The position numbers were made by a program, and so were the translations under genes. A stretch of DNA of 64,000 bases from Alkanindiges illinoisensis. Lineage in GTDB: Bacteria > Pseudomonadota > Gammaproteobacteria > Pseudomonadales > Moraxellaceae. Each line of letters begins with the position of its first letter. Positions within the stretch are counted from its first letter, which is position 1. This document shows positions 25,609 to 34,031 of the stretch, in pieces. The DNA is taken from assembly GCF_004377485.1 (NCBI RefSeq), contig NZ_SNTY01000010.1:18471-82470 (forward strand), written 5' to 3'. A model generated the notes under the pieces. That model did no database searches, had not been told where the DNA came from, and worked only from the letters and a program-made list of their open reading frames with translations.

Positions 25609-26520
25609 CTAATAAGGATCTTTTGGAGAGTTTATACACTTGAGAATTCGATCAGTGTTAAGTATTTTAAGCTTATCTAAATCAAATAGATTAGCACTTT
25701 GAATTGCCTCTGAAAGTTTTTCACGATCCAAAGCACCATGGAATATTAATGACTCACAATGTTTCATTTCTTTCGATTGCCGTTCAGTTAATCTTACGTC
25801 ATCCTTATAAGAATCATAAAAATAGGTTCCTGAGTCCGCTCGTAACGCAGAAGCCTCTTTATCCTCTTTCGTGATAACTACAAAATCCTCTGTGATATCC
25901 AAACGAAATGCAGAGAAATGATCAACAAAAAAAACACGAATTCGGAGCAAAGGTTCGGAGTACTGATATTTTAATGCTGTAACTGCTGTTGCCAGAATTT
26001 CTTCTTGGACTGATTTTTCTGTCCATGGATCATTTGCATGAGCAGATTTCAGGCTTCTCCGGTATGTTGCATATTCTGCGCATAGCTTCTCATTTTTGGG
26101 ATTTAATAAACAAATTGTGATATCACGCCCAAGGCCTGCTATCCTTGCAGCTTCTGCTAATTTTGGTATTGTCGTAGCTCTCGTATAACGGCCACAGGTT
26201 CCTTTATAAATCCAGAACCTAGTATTGGATACTGATGATTTTAAAGTTGGGTTAATTCTTTTCGGCTCAATCACTTCGATCGCTGAACGTTTCACAATAC
26301 TTGGCGTGAGCCAAAATACGAATCCCCCAATAAAAACGGTAATAATTAATGAAACTACAAAAGAATCAAGAAACTTAACAGTAAATTGGATAAAATTTAA
26401 TGCGTCCGCGCCAAAATAAGGAGTAACAAAGCATCTTACTAATATGACTAAAATCAGAAGTAAACCGACAATAATAAAAAAAGTCCTACGATAATGTTCC
26501 TTAGATAAAATTTCATTCAT
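25609..26520 (-). CDS. Two-TM membrane protein with a cytoplasmic domain, AT-rich cassette
   Basis: A 303-residue protein, not recognised. Hydrophobic helices lie at about residues 14-32 and 53-71, followed by about 230 soluble residues. The soluble part contains 'FWIYKGTCGRYTRATTIPKL', 'ITICLLNPKNEKLCAEYATY' and 'VFFVDHFSAFRLDITEDFVV', which alternate strands and helices in a way reminiscent of phospholipase D-like or related nuclease folds, but no H-x-K motif is present. It is the first gene of a three-gene AT-rich operon placed just beyond the acnD terminator. Two-TM effectors are common in prokaryotic immune systems; that role is speculation here. Confidence 0.6.
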   Translation of the reverse strand: MNEILSKEHYRRTFFIIVGLLLILVILVRCFVTPYFGADALNFIQFTVKFLDSFVVSLIITVFIGGFVFWLTPSIVKRSAIEVIEPKRINPTLKSSVSNTRFWIYKGTCGRYTRATTIPKLAEAARIAGLGRDITICLLNPKNEKLCAEYATYRRSLKSAHANDPWTEKSVQEEILATAVTALKYQYSEPLLRIRVFFVDHFSAFRLDITEDFVVITKEDKEASALRADSGTYFYDSYKDDVRLTERQSKEMKHCESLIFHGALDREKLSEAIQSANLFDLDKLKILNTDRILKCINSPKDPY

Positions 26521-26598
26521 AATTTCTTATCCCTTCAGTGATCCCCTAACGGGGTACTTTCAGTAAATTTTACTTAAAATACCAAATGTTAAATTAAT

Positions 26599-26627
26599 AA
26601 AAAACCCCATCTTTCGACAGGGCTTCT
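26599..26627 (-). terminator. Terminator of acnD
   Basis: Minus strand: a short stem CCCUGUC/GAUGGGG (with G-U pairs) with loop GAAA and a following run of six U, 24 bases after the acnD stop. The AT-rich three-gene cassette begins at 26520, just beyond it. Confidence 0.75.
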
Positions 26628-26650
26628 TTAAGCTAATTTCTAACTAGAAA

Positions 26651-29275
26651 TTAAGCCACCGCACCTTCCAAGAAGTCCTTGGCAAAGCGCTGCAATACAC
26701 CACCGGCTTCATAAATCAGCACTTCTTCGGCAGTATCCAGACGCGAGATCACTGGCACTTCAATGCTTTCACCATTTGCCCTATGAATCACCAGTGTTAG
26801 TTCAGCGCGTGGCGTATGGTGGCCAATCACATCAAAGGTTTCAGTGCCATCAATGTTCAAGGTATTGCGGTTGGTGCCTGCCTTAAACTCCAGCGGCAAC
26901 ACGCCCATGCCAATCAGGTTGGTGCGGTGAATGCGCTCAAAGCCTTCCGCCACAATCGCTTCAACACCCGCCAGACGAACGCCCTTGGCCGCCCAGTCAC
27001 GGCTGGAACCCTGACCATAATCCGCGCCGGCAATAATAATCAGTGGCTGCTTGCGGGTCATGTAGGTTTCAATGGCTTCCCACATGCGGGTCACCTGGCC
27101 TTCCGGCTCAACACGCGCGAGTGACCCCTGAATCACCTTGCCCTCTTCATTGCGTACCATTTCATTGAGCAATTTCGGGTTGGCAAAAGTGGCACGCATG
27201 GCGGTCAAATGGTCGCCGCGATGGGTGGCATACGAGTTAAAGTCTTCTTCTGGCAGGCCCATTTTGGCCAGGTATTCACCGGCAGCACTGCTGGCCAGAA
27301 TCGCGTTGGAAGGTGACAGATGGTCAGTCGTGATGTTATCCGGCAGCACCGCTAGTGGACGCATACCTTTGAGGGTGCGCGGGTTGGCAGCCAGTGCGCC
27401 CATACCTGTCGTATCCCAGTACGGCGGACGACGAATATAGGTAGACGTTGGACGCCAGTCGTACAGTGGGCTTTCTGCCTGTTCAATTTCACCCAGGTCA
27501 AACATGGGAATATAAACCTTGCGGAATTGTTCCGGCTTCACGCTCTTGGCAACCAGTGCATCAATTTCTTCATCACTTGGCCAGATGTCTTTGAGGTATA
27601 CCGGATTGCCGTTTTTATCGTTGCCCAATACGTCTTTTTCAATATCAAAACGAATGGTGCCAGCAATCGCATAGGCCACGACCAATGGCGGAGATGCCAA
27701 AAAGGCCTGCTTGGCATAGGGGTGAATGCGACCATCAAAGTTACGGTTACCGGACAGTACGGCAGTGGCGTACAGGTCGCGGTCAATAATTTCCTGCTGG
27801 ATTTGTGGGTCTAGCGCACCAGACATGCCGTTACAGGTGGTGCAGGCAAATGCCACAATACCAAAGCCCAGTTGTTCCAGCTCATTCAATACGCCTGCCT
27901 CTTCCAAGTAAAGCGCAGCCGCTTTAGAACCTGGTGCAAATGAGCTTTTTACCCATGGCTTGCGTGTTAAACCCAGTTCGTTGGCTTTTTTGGCCAGCAA
28001 ACCAGCCGCCACGGTGTTGCGTGGATTAGAGGTATTGGTACACGAGGTAATGGCGGCAATAATCACTGCGCCATCTGGCATCAGGCCATCAGTGCGATTT
28101 TCTACTACGCCAGCAATGCCCTTGGCAGCCAAGTCGCTAGTCGATACGCGCGCATGCGGGTTGGATGGGCCAGCCATGTTGCGGGTAACCGTGGACAAAT
28201 CAAATTTCAGCACGCGCGGATACACGGCAGTTTTCAGGCTATCTGCCCACAGGCCAGTGACTTTGGCATAGGTTTCCACCAGTGCCACCTGCTCGTCTTC
28301 ACGGCCAGTGAGTTTTAAATAATCCAGTGTTTGCTGGTCAATGGAGAACATGGCGGCTGTTGCACCGTATTCTGGCGTCATGTTGGAAATGGTGGCGCGG
28401 TCACCAATGGTCATGCTGTCCGCACCTTCGCCAAAGAACTCAAGGTAAGCGCCGACCACACGCTCTTTACGCAGGAATTCCGTCAGTGCCAGCACAATAT
28501 CAGTGGCAGTAATGCCGGGTTGACGCTGGCCAACCAATTCCACGCCAACAATATCCGGCAGGCGCATCATGGACGCACGGCCCAGCATCACGGTTTCTGC
28601 TTCCAGACCACCGACGCCAATGGCAATTACGCCCAGCGCATCCACATGCGGGGTGTGTGAATCAGTGCCCACACAAGTATCTGGGAATGCAACCAGCTTG
28701 CCTTCATTATCTGGACGGGCCTGAATAACCGGCGACATTTTTTCCAGATTGATCTGGTGCATGATACCGTTACCGGCTGGAATCACATCCACATTTTTAA
28801 ATGCAGTTTTAGTCCATTCAATAAAATGAAAACGGTCTTCATTGCGACGGTCTTCAATGGCGCGGTTTTTTTCAAACGCATCAGGATCAAAACCACCGCA
28901 CTCTACAGCCAGTGAGTGATCCACAATTAGCTGGGTTGGCACCACCGGATTGACTTTTGAAGGATCACCACCCTGCTCAGCAATCGCATCACGCAGGCCA
29001 GCCAAGTCAACCAGTGCCGTCTGGCCTAGAATGTCATGGCACACCACACGCGCCGGATACCATGGAAAATCCAGATCCTGACGGCGCTCAATCAATTGGG
29101 TTAAATAAGCAGTAAGGTGCTCGGGTTCGGCACGGCGCACCAGTTGTTCTGCCAGCACGCGCGAGGTATACGGCAGGGTGTCGTAGCTACCGGGCTGAAT
29201 GGCTTCAACGGCAGCGCGAACGTCAAAGTAGTCAAGCTGGGTACCGGGTAAGGGCTTACGGTATTGTGTATTCAT
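26651..29275 (-). CDS. acnD: 2-methylisocitrate dehydratase AcnD (Fe/S-dependent)
   Basis: An 874-residue aconitase-family enzyme of the 2-methylcitrate cycle; it dehydrates 2-methylcitrate to trans-2-methylaconitate, which PrpF then isomerises. The start at 29275 gives MNTQYRKPLPGTQLDYFD, the usual AcnD N-terminus; a longer frame from 29320 adds 15 residues not typical of the family. The iron-sulfur cysteines are in 'AITSCTNTSNP' and 'AFACTTCNGMSG', the C-terminal swivel domain includes 'ADYGQGSSRDWAAKG'. It is divergent from ygfZ, has its own terminator and lies about 7 kb from prpF. Confidence 0.96.
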   Translation of the reverse strand: MNTQYRKPLPGTQLDYFDVRAAVEAIQPGSYDTLPYTSRVLAEQLVRRAEPEHLTAYLTQLIERRQDLDFPWYPARVVCHDILGQTALVDLAGLRDAIAEQGGDPSKVNPVVPTQLIVDHSLAVECGGFDPDAFEKNRAIEDRRNEDRFHFIEWTKTAFKNVDVIPAGNGIMHQINLEKMSPVIQARPDNEGKLVAFPDTCVGTDSHTPHVDALGVIAIGVGGLEAETVMLGRASMMRLPDIVGVELVGQRQPGITATDIVLALTEFLRKERVVGAYLEFFGEGADSMTIGDRATISNMTPEYGATAAMFSIDQQTLDYLKLTGREDEQVALVETYAKVTGLWADSLKTAVYPRVLKFDLSTVTRNMAGPSNPHARVSTSDLAAKGIAGVVENRTDGLMPDGAVIIAAITSCTNTSNPRNTVAAGLLAKKANELGLTRKPWVKSSFAPGSKAAALYLEEAGVLNELEQLGFGIVAFACTTCNGMSGALDPQIQQEIIDRDLYATAVLSGNRNFDGRIHPYAKQAFLASPPLVVAYAIAGTIRFDIEKDVLGNDKNGNPVYLKDIWPSDEEIDALVAKSVKPEQFRKVYIPMFDLGEIEQAESPLYDWRPTSTYIRRPPYWDTTGMGALAANPRTLKGMRPLAVLPDNITTDHLSPSNAILASSAAGEYLAKMGLPEEDFNSYATHRGDHLTAMRATFANPKLLNEMVRNEEGKVIQGSLARVEPEGQVTRMWEAIETYMTRKQPLIIIAGADYGQGSSRDWAAKGVRLAGVEAIVAEGFERIHRTNLIGMGVLPLEFKAGTNRNTLNIDGTETFDVIGHHTPRAELTLVIHRANGESIEVPVISRLDTAEEVLIYEAGGVLQRFAKDFLEGAVA

Positions 29276-29574
29276 GGCTAGGGGGTTAGTCCAGTGGCTC
29301 GGTTTATCAATGGGGCACATTGTACTCTGCGCGAATGGCGTTTCCCAAATTTATTATTTATCATATAGTTAACCCTAAAAATTATAGTTTTTGAAATATT
29401 TAGTTACATATTCTTAGGTTTTTACTTTAGTCTGCAAAAGCAGCGCACTTTTTCCATCAAATCTGCTTTAAGGGTGTTTCAACTTAAACACCAAAGCTGC
29501 ATTCTGGATTAATCATTAACACGGTATAATGCAGTCATTCTGGTGTTAGCCACTGCTGCTGTAGGAGTATTCAT
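29276..29574. other. Divergent region between acnD and ygfZ
   Basis: About 300 AT-rich bases without a gene. A 7-bp inverted repeat GGTGTTT/AAACACC lies near 29473-29491. GTAGGAG at 29562-29568 is the ygfZ ribosome-binding site. Promoters are expected here but were not resolved, and no PrpR-type site was recognised. Confidence 0.4.
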
Positions 29575-30312
29575 ATGTCACTTGCCAGGCTGTCCTTTAC
29601 CGCTTTTGTGCTTAATGGCCCGGATGCCGAAAAATTCTTGCAGGGACAGGTGACAGTCAATGTCAGCAGTTTAACTGCCGATGAATATCGCCCCACAGCC
29701 ATTTGTGACTTAAAAGGCCGGGTTAATTTTGGCTTATGGCTTAAAAAGTACAGCACAGAATCCATTGAAGTGGTGGTTGCTGACGACCAGCGTGATGCCT
29801 TACAGGCGCATATTAAAAAGTACGGTGCTTTTTCAAAGTTTCAGCTGGATACTGCACAGCCTGTGTATCCGGCGATTGTTAGTGGCAAAGCCAGCTTTAG
29901 CCATAATGATGTAGGCGTGAGCATTGAACAATGGCAACACACTGCCATTAGTCAGGGACAGGCATGGATTACGGCACAAACGGCGGGGCTGTTTCAGCCA
30001 CAGGAATTGCGCTTGCACCAGCGTGGTGGTGTGGACTATGACAAGGGCTGCTATCTGGGCCAGGAAATCATTGCGCGCCTGTGGTTTCGTGCCAAGCCTA
30101 AGCACTGGCTGCATCTGATTCGTGCCGGAATTAGTGATGTGCCTGCTGCCGGACAGCAACTGGCTGATGACATTCAAGTCGTCAATGCCATTGCCAGTGC
30201 AGATGGCTGGCAAGCATTGGTGGTGGCAAAGCCCAGTGCCTTAGAAGATTCAATTTATCAGGTGCTGGACTTGCCAGAAGGCTTGAATGGTGATGTGGGG
30301 CGTGAGAAGTAA
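29575..30312 (+). CDS. ygfZ: Folate-binding Fe-S maturation protein YgfZ
   Basis: A 245-residue protein of the YgfZ/CAF17 family, related to the glycine cleavage T-protein, which helps assemble or maintain certain iron-sulfur enzymes (for example MiaB and aconitase-type proteins in E. coli). The family signature K-G-C-Y-x-G-Q-E is present as DKGCYLGQEI near residue 157. The start follows GTAGGAG. It is divergently transcribed from acnD, an Fe-S enzyme. It is somewhat shorter than E. coli YgfZ (about 325 residues) but close to the Acinetobacter length. The cysteine in the motif is intact. Confidence 0.92.
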   Translation: MSLARLSFTAFVLNGPDAEKFLQGQVTVNVSSLTADEYRPTAICDLKGRVNFGLWLKKYSTESIEVVVADDQRDALQAHIKKYGAFSKFQLDTAQPVYPAIVSGKASFSHNDVGVSIEQWQHTAISQGQAWITAQTAGLFQPQELRLHQRGGVDYDKGCYLGQEIIARLWFRAKPKHWLHLIRAGISDVPAAGQQLADDIQVVNAIASADGWQALVVAKPSALEDSIYQVLDLPEGLNGDVGREK

Positions 30313-30396
30313 TAGATAAACTGAACTTTTAAGGAATAGGAAAGAAAGGATTCTTTTAAAGCATTAATACGCAAATAAAGTGCAGACTTAGTAAAC

Positions 30397-30719
30397 ATGA
30401 ATTACCTCTTTATCTGTAGCCGTAATCAGTGGCGCAGTCCTACCGCAGAACGTATTTTTGCCAAAGGCTATGGCTGTCACACCCGCTCAGCAGGAACTTC
30501 CGCGCAGGCCAAGCGTAAAATCACAGCCAGTGATATTGCGTGGGCAGATGTCATTTTCGTGATGGAACACAAGCATAAGCAACGGATCAAGGCTGATTTT
30601 GCAAGCCCTGCCAGTTCAAAACGATTATGGTGCTGGATATACCAGATGATTATCACTACATAGATGCCGCGCTGGTTGAGTTATTACAGCAATCCATGCA
30701 GCCCTATTTGAATCAGTAG
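30397..30719 (+). pseudogene. Frameshifted low-molecular-weight protein tyrosine phosphatase-like gene
   Basis: The first 75 codons read MNYLFICSRNQWRSPTAERIF, 'HTRSAGTSAQAKRKI' and 'WADVIFVMEHKHKQRI', as in the LMW phosphatase-like proteins (C-x5-R-S-P loop seen as C-S-R-N-Q-W-R-S). The frame then ends at 30663. The neighbouring frame continues properly with 'MVLDIPDDYHYIDAALVELL', ending at 30719. Adding one A to the AAAA run at 30617-30620 would restore a full protein of about 107 residues. The lesion is either real or a homopolymer error. No other function was identified. Confidence 0.8.
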
Positions 30720-30743
30720 GCTTGGCTCATGTAAATGGGTCAA

Positions 30744-31364
30744 TTACTTCGACACCGACCCATGCCCCGTCCAGTAAAAGCGCATCAGCCAGTGCGCGGC
30801 TTCTCCGGCATAATCAATCCCTACCCGCTTAGCTACACTCACCGGAATATTGGCCTGCGCTTTGTTTTCGACCCACAGGCCAACCTGCTCGCCCAGCAGG
30901 TGATTGTTCAGGCGCTTGTCAATATTTAGTCGCTTGGTCAGCTTGGCAGGCCCTGCACCAGTCTTGACTGGCTCACCGTCCACATGCACCGCACGAATCA
31001 GAACCGCTTCCGGCTGGCCAATTTCAGTGGTGACAATGTTTAGCAAATAATGCAGGCCATAAATCAGGTACACATAAATGGTGCCTGCTTCCTTGTACAT
31101 CACGCTAGTGCGCGGTGTGTGGCGTCCCTCAAAAGCATGGCAAGCTGCATCACCAACGCCTAAATAAGCCTCGGTTTCTGTAATCATGGCACGAACCACC
31201 TGCCCGTCATCCATACGGCGGCACAAATAGCAGCCAATCAAATCAGACGCCACCACCGCAGTCGGACGCCTAAACCAGTCATGCGCCAGAACCTGTGCTG
31301 AATTGGAACCCACTTGTTCTGGTTGACTTATCGCAGTATTCGAAGGTGTCGGTGATTTTTGCAT
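30744..31364 (-). CDS. 3-methyladenine DNA glycosylase, AAG/Mpg family
   Basis: A 206-residue base-excision enzyme that removes alkylated and deaminated purines from DNA. 'AHDWFRRPTAVVASDLIGCYL' begins the domain (about residue 30), with 'ITETEAYLGVGDAACHAF' holding the catalytic glutamate, 'TIYVYLIYGLHYLLNIVT' and 'VLIRAVHV' as in the family. The first 25 residues are a polar extension that may not be needed; a downstream start cannot be excluded. It is convergent with the phosphatase-like gene and divergent from mutM. With the ATL and Ada-like genes it makes this stretch of chromosome rich in alkylation repair. Confidence 0.93.
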   Translation of the reverse strand: MQKSPTPSNTAISQPEQVGSNSAQVLAHDWFRRPTAVVASDLIGCYLCRRMDDGQVVRAMITETEAYLGVGDAACHAFEGRHTPRTSVMYKEAGTIYVYLIYGLHYLLNIVTTEIGQPEAVLIRAVHVDGEPVKTGAGPAKLTKRLNIDKRLNNHLLGEQVGLWVENKAQANIPVSVAKRVGIDYAGEAAHWLMRFYWTGHGSVSK

Positions 31365-31496
31365 CTTTAAGCGCAGTGTCCTTGTTTTCTTTCACGTTAA
31401 GACCAATATTAACTGGGTTAAGCCTTTTATTGCTAAGCCGGTTTTTGCTAAACCTGTTACGACGCGTGATAGCCGTTGTTGATCTGTGAGCGTTTT

Positions 31497-32333
31497 ATGC
31501 CTGAATTGCCCGAAGTTGAAACCACCAAAACCAGTTTACAACCTTTACTGGGTCAGACTGTGACCCATGTTCAGGTACGTCAGCATAGCTTGCGCTGGCC
31601 TGTGCCGGATGATTTATCCAAGTTGACTGGACAAAAACTGCTTAGGCTGGAACGTCGTGCCAAGTATATTCTGGCGCATTTTGACAAGGATGCGCTGTTA
31701 TTGCATCTGGGCATGTCTGGCAGTTTTAGTATTTGCAATGCACAGGATGAATTGCGCAAGCATGACCATGTGGTTTTACAATTTAGTGATGGGCAATTTG
31801 GGGACAATGAAGGCCAGATCACTGAGTTGCGCTATCACGACCCGCGCCGGTTTGGCTGTATGCTGTGGCTGGAAAATGGCACGCATACCCTGCTATCAAA
31901 GCTGGGGCCAGAGCCGCTGGATAATGAATTTGATGCCAACTATCTCGCCAGCAAATTAAAAGGTAAAAGTACGGCAATCAAGGTTGCCATCATGGACAAT
32001 GCTGTAGTAGTGGGTGTAGGAAATATTTATGCTACCGAAAGCCTGTTTAATACTGGTATTCATCCGGCGCGGCCAGCTCACTCACTTACCATGCCTGAAA
32101 TTGAAAAACTGGTGCTGGAAATCAAGCGGATTTTAAAACAGGCCATTGATCTGGGCGGTTCCACCTTGCGTGACTATACCAATGCAATGGGCGAAAATGG
32201 TTATTTTCAGCAAACCCTGCTGGCGTATGGTCGTGCAGGCGAACTATGCGTTAATTGCGATACAGAACTTGAAAACCTGAAACTAGGCCAGCGCGCCAGT
32301 GTGTTTTGTCCCTGCTGTCAGCCATTGAAATAG
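31497..32333 (+). CDS. mutM: Formamidopyrimidine-DNA glycosylase
   Basis: A 278-residue bifunctional glycosylase/AP lyase that removes 8-oxoguanine and formamidopyrimidines. The start at 31497 gives MPELPEVE, with the catalytic N-terminal proline and E3; a longer frame from 31476 would hide them. The helix-two-turn-helix region ('VVGVGNIYATESLF') and the C-terminal zinc finger (C-V-N-C ... F-C-P-C-C-Q) are intact. It is divergent from the Mpg-type gene. Confidence 0.97.
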   Translation: MPELPEVETTKTSLQPLLGQTVTHVQVRQHSLRWPVPDDLSKLTGQKLLRLERRAKYILAHFDKDALLLHLGMSGSFSICNAQDELRKHDHVVLQFSDGQFGDNEGQITELRYHDPRRFGCMLWLENGTHTLLSKLGPEPLDNEFDANYLASKLKGKSTAIKVAIMDNAVVVGVGNIYATESLFNTGIHPARPAHSLTMPEIEKLVLEIKRILKQAIDLGGSTLRDYTNAMGENGYFQQTLLAYGRAGELCVNCDTELENLKLGQRASVFCPCCQPLK

Positions 32334-32400
32334 CATCAGCCGTTAAAATAGTCCTAAAATTCATTTGTAAATTAAAATCCGTCTATAAACTTAGGGTACA

Positions 32401-33270
32401 TTAACGTTTAGCGTAATACAGCACCACAATCGCCAGGAGCGACAGGCCAACAAATCCCCAGCCGGATTTTTTCAATTTTTCTTGGAATAGCACCACTCCA
32501 GCAATAACGCCTAGTATGACCACCAGAATGTTCATGCTGGCAAAAATGATGGCCGGATTGCTGGCCAATTGCTGATGTGCCTTGATATAAAACCAGATAT
32601 TGCAAAAATTCAACGTGCCGAGTAGCAAACCCAGCGCAGCATGGCGAGGCTGTAAGAGTGGTTTGAACTGGCGTTGCACCGCTTGCCATGCCAGCAATAG
32701 CAGCAAGGCAATACTAAAACTGGCAAACAGGGCGGTACTGGTAGAATAGCTTAAGCTAGAAATATATTTCAGCAGCACATCGACAGCGGCGTAGCCTGCC
32801 CATACTGTCAGCAATAACCAGCCTGAATGCTTGAGCGGACTCACCGACGTGTTACCAGTTTTACAGCTAATAATCAGACCCAGCACACCACACAAGCCCA
32901 GTGCAATGCCCAGCAGTTTGAGCCAGCTCATAGTTTCGGCAAACAGCAAAAACGCAGCCAGCAGCGACAACACTAACGACATACGCTGGGCCACTTCAGT
33001 TTTAATCAGGCCCGCGTACTGTAAAGCGCGCGACAGCATCACAAAAATACTGGGCAGTAAAATCCCCAATGCCAAAAAGGCCAGCTTTGATGCATTACTG
33101 ATATGCTGAAGACTCGTCAGGTCCGGTTTAAGCAATACCGCAGTTAAGCCAATGGCTGCCACATAATTCCAGCTAATCAGTGCAATTGCGCTAAAGCCAC
33201 GGGGCTTAGACCATTTTAAAAGCAATGACACCAGCACGCTGCACAGCGCAGCAATCAATAAGTACATCAT
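32401..33270 (-). CDS. EamA/DMT-family transporter
   Basis: A 289-residue protein with about ten predicted membrane helices arranged as two EamA-type halves (1-140 and 150-289). The first half ends with 'LGLCGVLGLIISCK' and the second with 'VLGVIAGVVLFQEKLKKSGWGFVGLSLLAI', the typical 'R/E-x-L' ends. Such proteins export small metabolites or amino acids. It is convergent with mutM. The substrate is unknown. Confidence 0.85.
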   Translation of the reverse strand: MMYLLIAALCSVLVSLLLKWSKPRGFSAIALISWNYVAAIGLTAVLLKPDLTSLQHISNASKLAFLALGILLPSIFVMLSRALQYAGLIKTEVAQRMSLVLSLLAAFLLFAETMSWLKLLGIALGLCGVLGLIISCKTGNTSVSPLKHSGWLLLTVWAGYAAVDVLLKYISSLSYSTSTALFASFSIALLLLLAWQAVQRQFKPLLQPRHAALGLLLGTLNFCNIWFYIKAHQQLASNPAIIFASMNILVVILGVIAGVVLFQEKLKKSGWGFVGLSLLAIVVLYYAKR

Positions 33271-33337
33271 GGGAATGAATTAAAATACCCTAAGGCTGAC
33301 AGGGTTAATTTGCTCAATATCATCATAAATAACCCAT

Positions 33338-33367
33338 AAAAAAACGGCTGGTGATTCAGCCGTTTTT
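33338..33367 (-). terminator. Intrinsic terminator after mscL
   Basis: Stem AAAAAACGGCTG / CAGCCGTTTTT around a 6-base loop, 7 bases past the mscL stop, with T-runs. It separates mscL from the DMT gene, which is also on the minus strand. Confidence 0.9.
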
Positions 33368-33374
33368 AAAAGAC

Positions 33375-33812
33375 TTAGCTCTGGTTGGCTTTGAGCTGGT
33401 CACGGATTTCACGTAGCAATTTAATATCTTCCGGATCAGCAGGTGGCTGGACTGGAGCAGGCTCATCCTGTCGACGCACACGGTTGACAACCTTCACCAT
33501 CAAAAACACCACCCAGGCCAGCAACAGGAAATTAATCAGTATAGTGAGGAAATTTCCATAACTTAATACGTTGATTCCAGCTTTTTGTAGTGCATCCAGT
33601 GAGTTTAAATGGTTGGGATTATCACCCAGCACGATGTACCACTGGGAAAAATCGACGTCACCACCAATAATCCGGGAAATCACTGGCATCAGGATATCTT
33701 TCACCAGTGAATCAATAATCTTGTTAAAAGCGCCACCAATAATGACGCCAATGGCCAAGTCAAACATATTGCCCTTGAGGGCAAATTCCTTGAATTCCTG
33801 AACAATACTCAT
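33375..33812 (-). CDS. mscL: Large-conductance mechanosensitive channel MscL
   Basis: A 145-residue inner-membrane pentamer that opens at near-lytic tension and releases solutes during osmotic downshock. The N-terminal amphipathic helix (MSIVQEFKEFALKGN), TM1 ('DLAIGVIIGGAFNKII') with the gate glycine region, a periplasmic loop and TM2 ('FLTILINFLLLAWVVFLMV') are all typical. The C-terminal helix bundle begins at about residue 125 ('DPEDIKLLREIRDQLK'). It is transcribed alone with its own terminator. Confidence 0.96.
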   Translation of the reverse strand: MSIVQEFKEFALKGNMFDLAIGVIIGGAFNKIIDSLVKDILMPVISRIIGGDVDFSQWYIVLGDNPNHLNSLDALQKAGINVLSYGNFLTILINFLLLAWVVFLMVKVVNRVRRQDEPAPVQPPADPEDIKLLREIRDQLKANQS

Positions 33813-33963
33813 GTTTTACTCCAAAATAATGCTTATAAAATATACAATCATGACTTTAAATTGAGCATGAACCACCCGGGCTCTTAAATTGCCAAGTTAA
33901 AAGTGGCATTTAATTTAACATTGTTATGATCAAAAACAATGACAGTAGATTTCCTTTATCCAT

Positions 33964-34001
33964 AAAAAAACCGCCTAACGACACGCATCAGGCGGTTTTT
34001 A
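33964..34001 (-). terminator. Intrinsic terminator after typA
   Basis: Stem AAAAACCGCCT / AGGCGGTTTTT with a 13-base loop, about 30 bases beyond the typA stop. Confidence 0.88.
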
Positions 34002-34031
34002 CAGTTATCTCCTGCTCAGCGGCAGGACGAC

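Noticed and set aside
28331..28660. Open frames antisense to acnD
   Set aside because: Shadows of the strong coding bias of acnD; no supporting start signals or recognisable product.
30600..30640. Programmed -1 frameshifting in the phosphatase-like gene
   Set aside because: No proper slippery heptamer or downstream stimulatory structure was found at the AAAA run; a simple indel is more likely.
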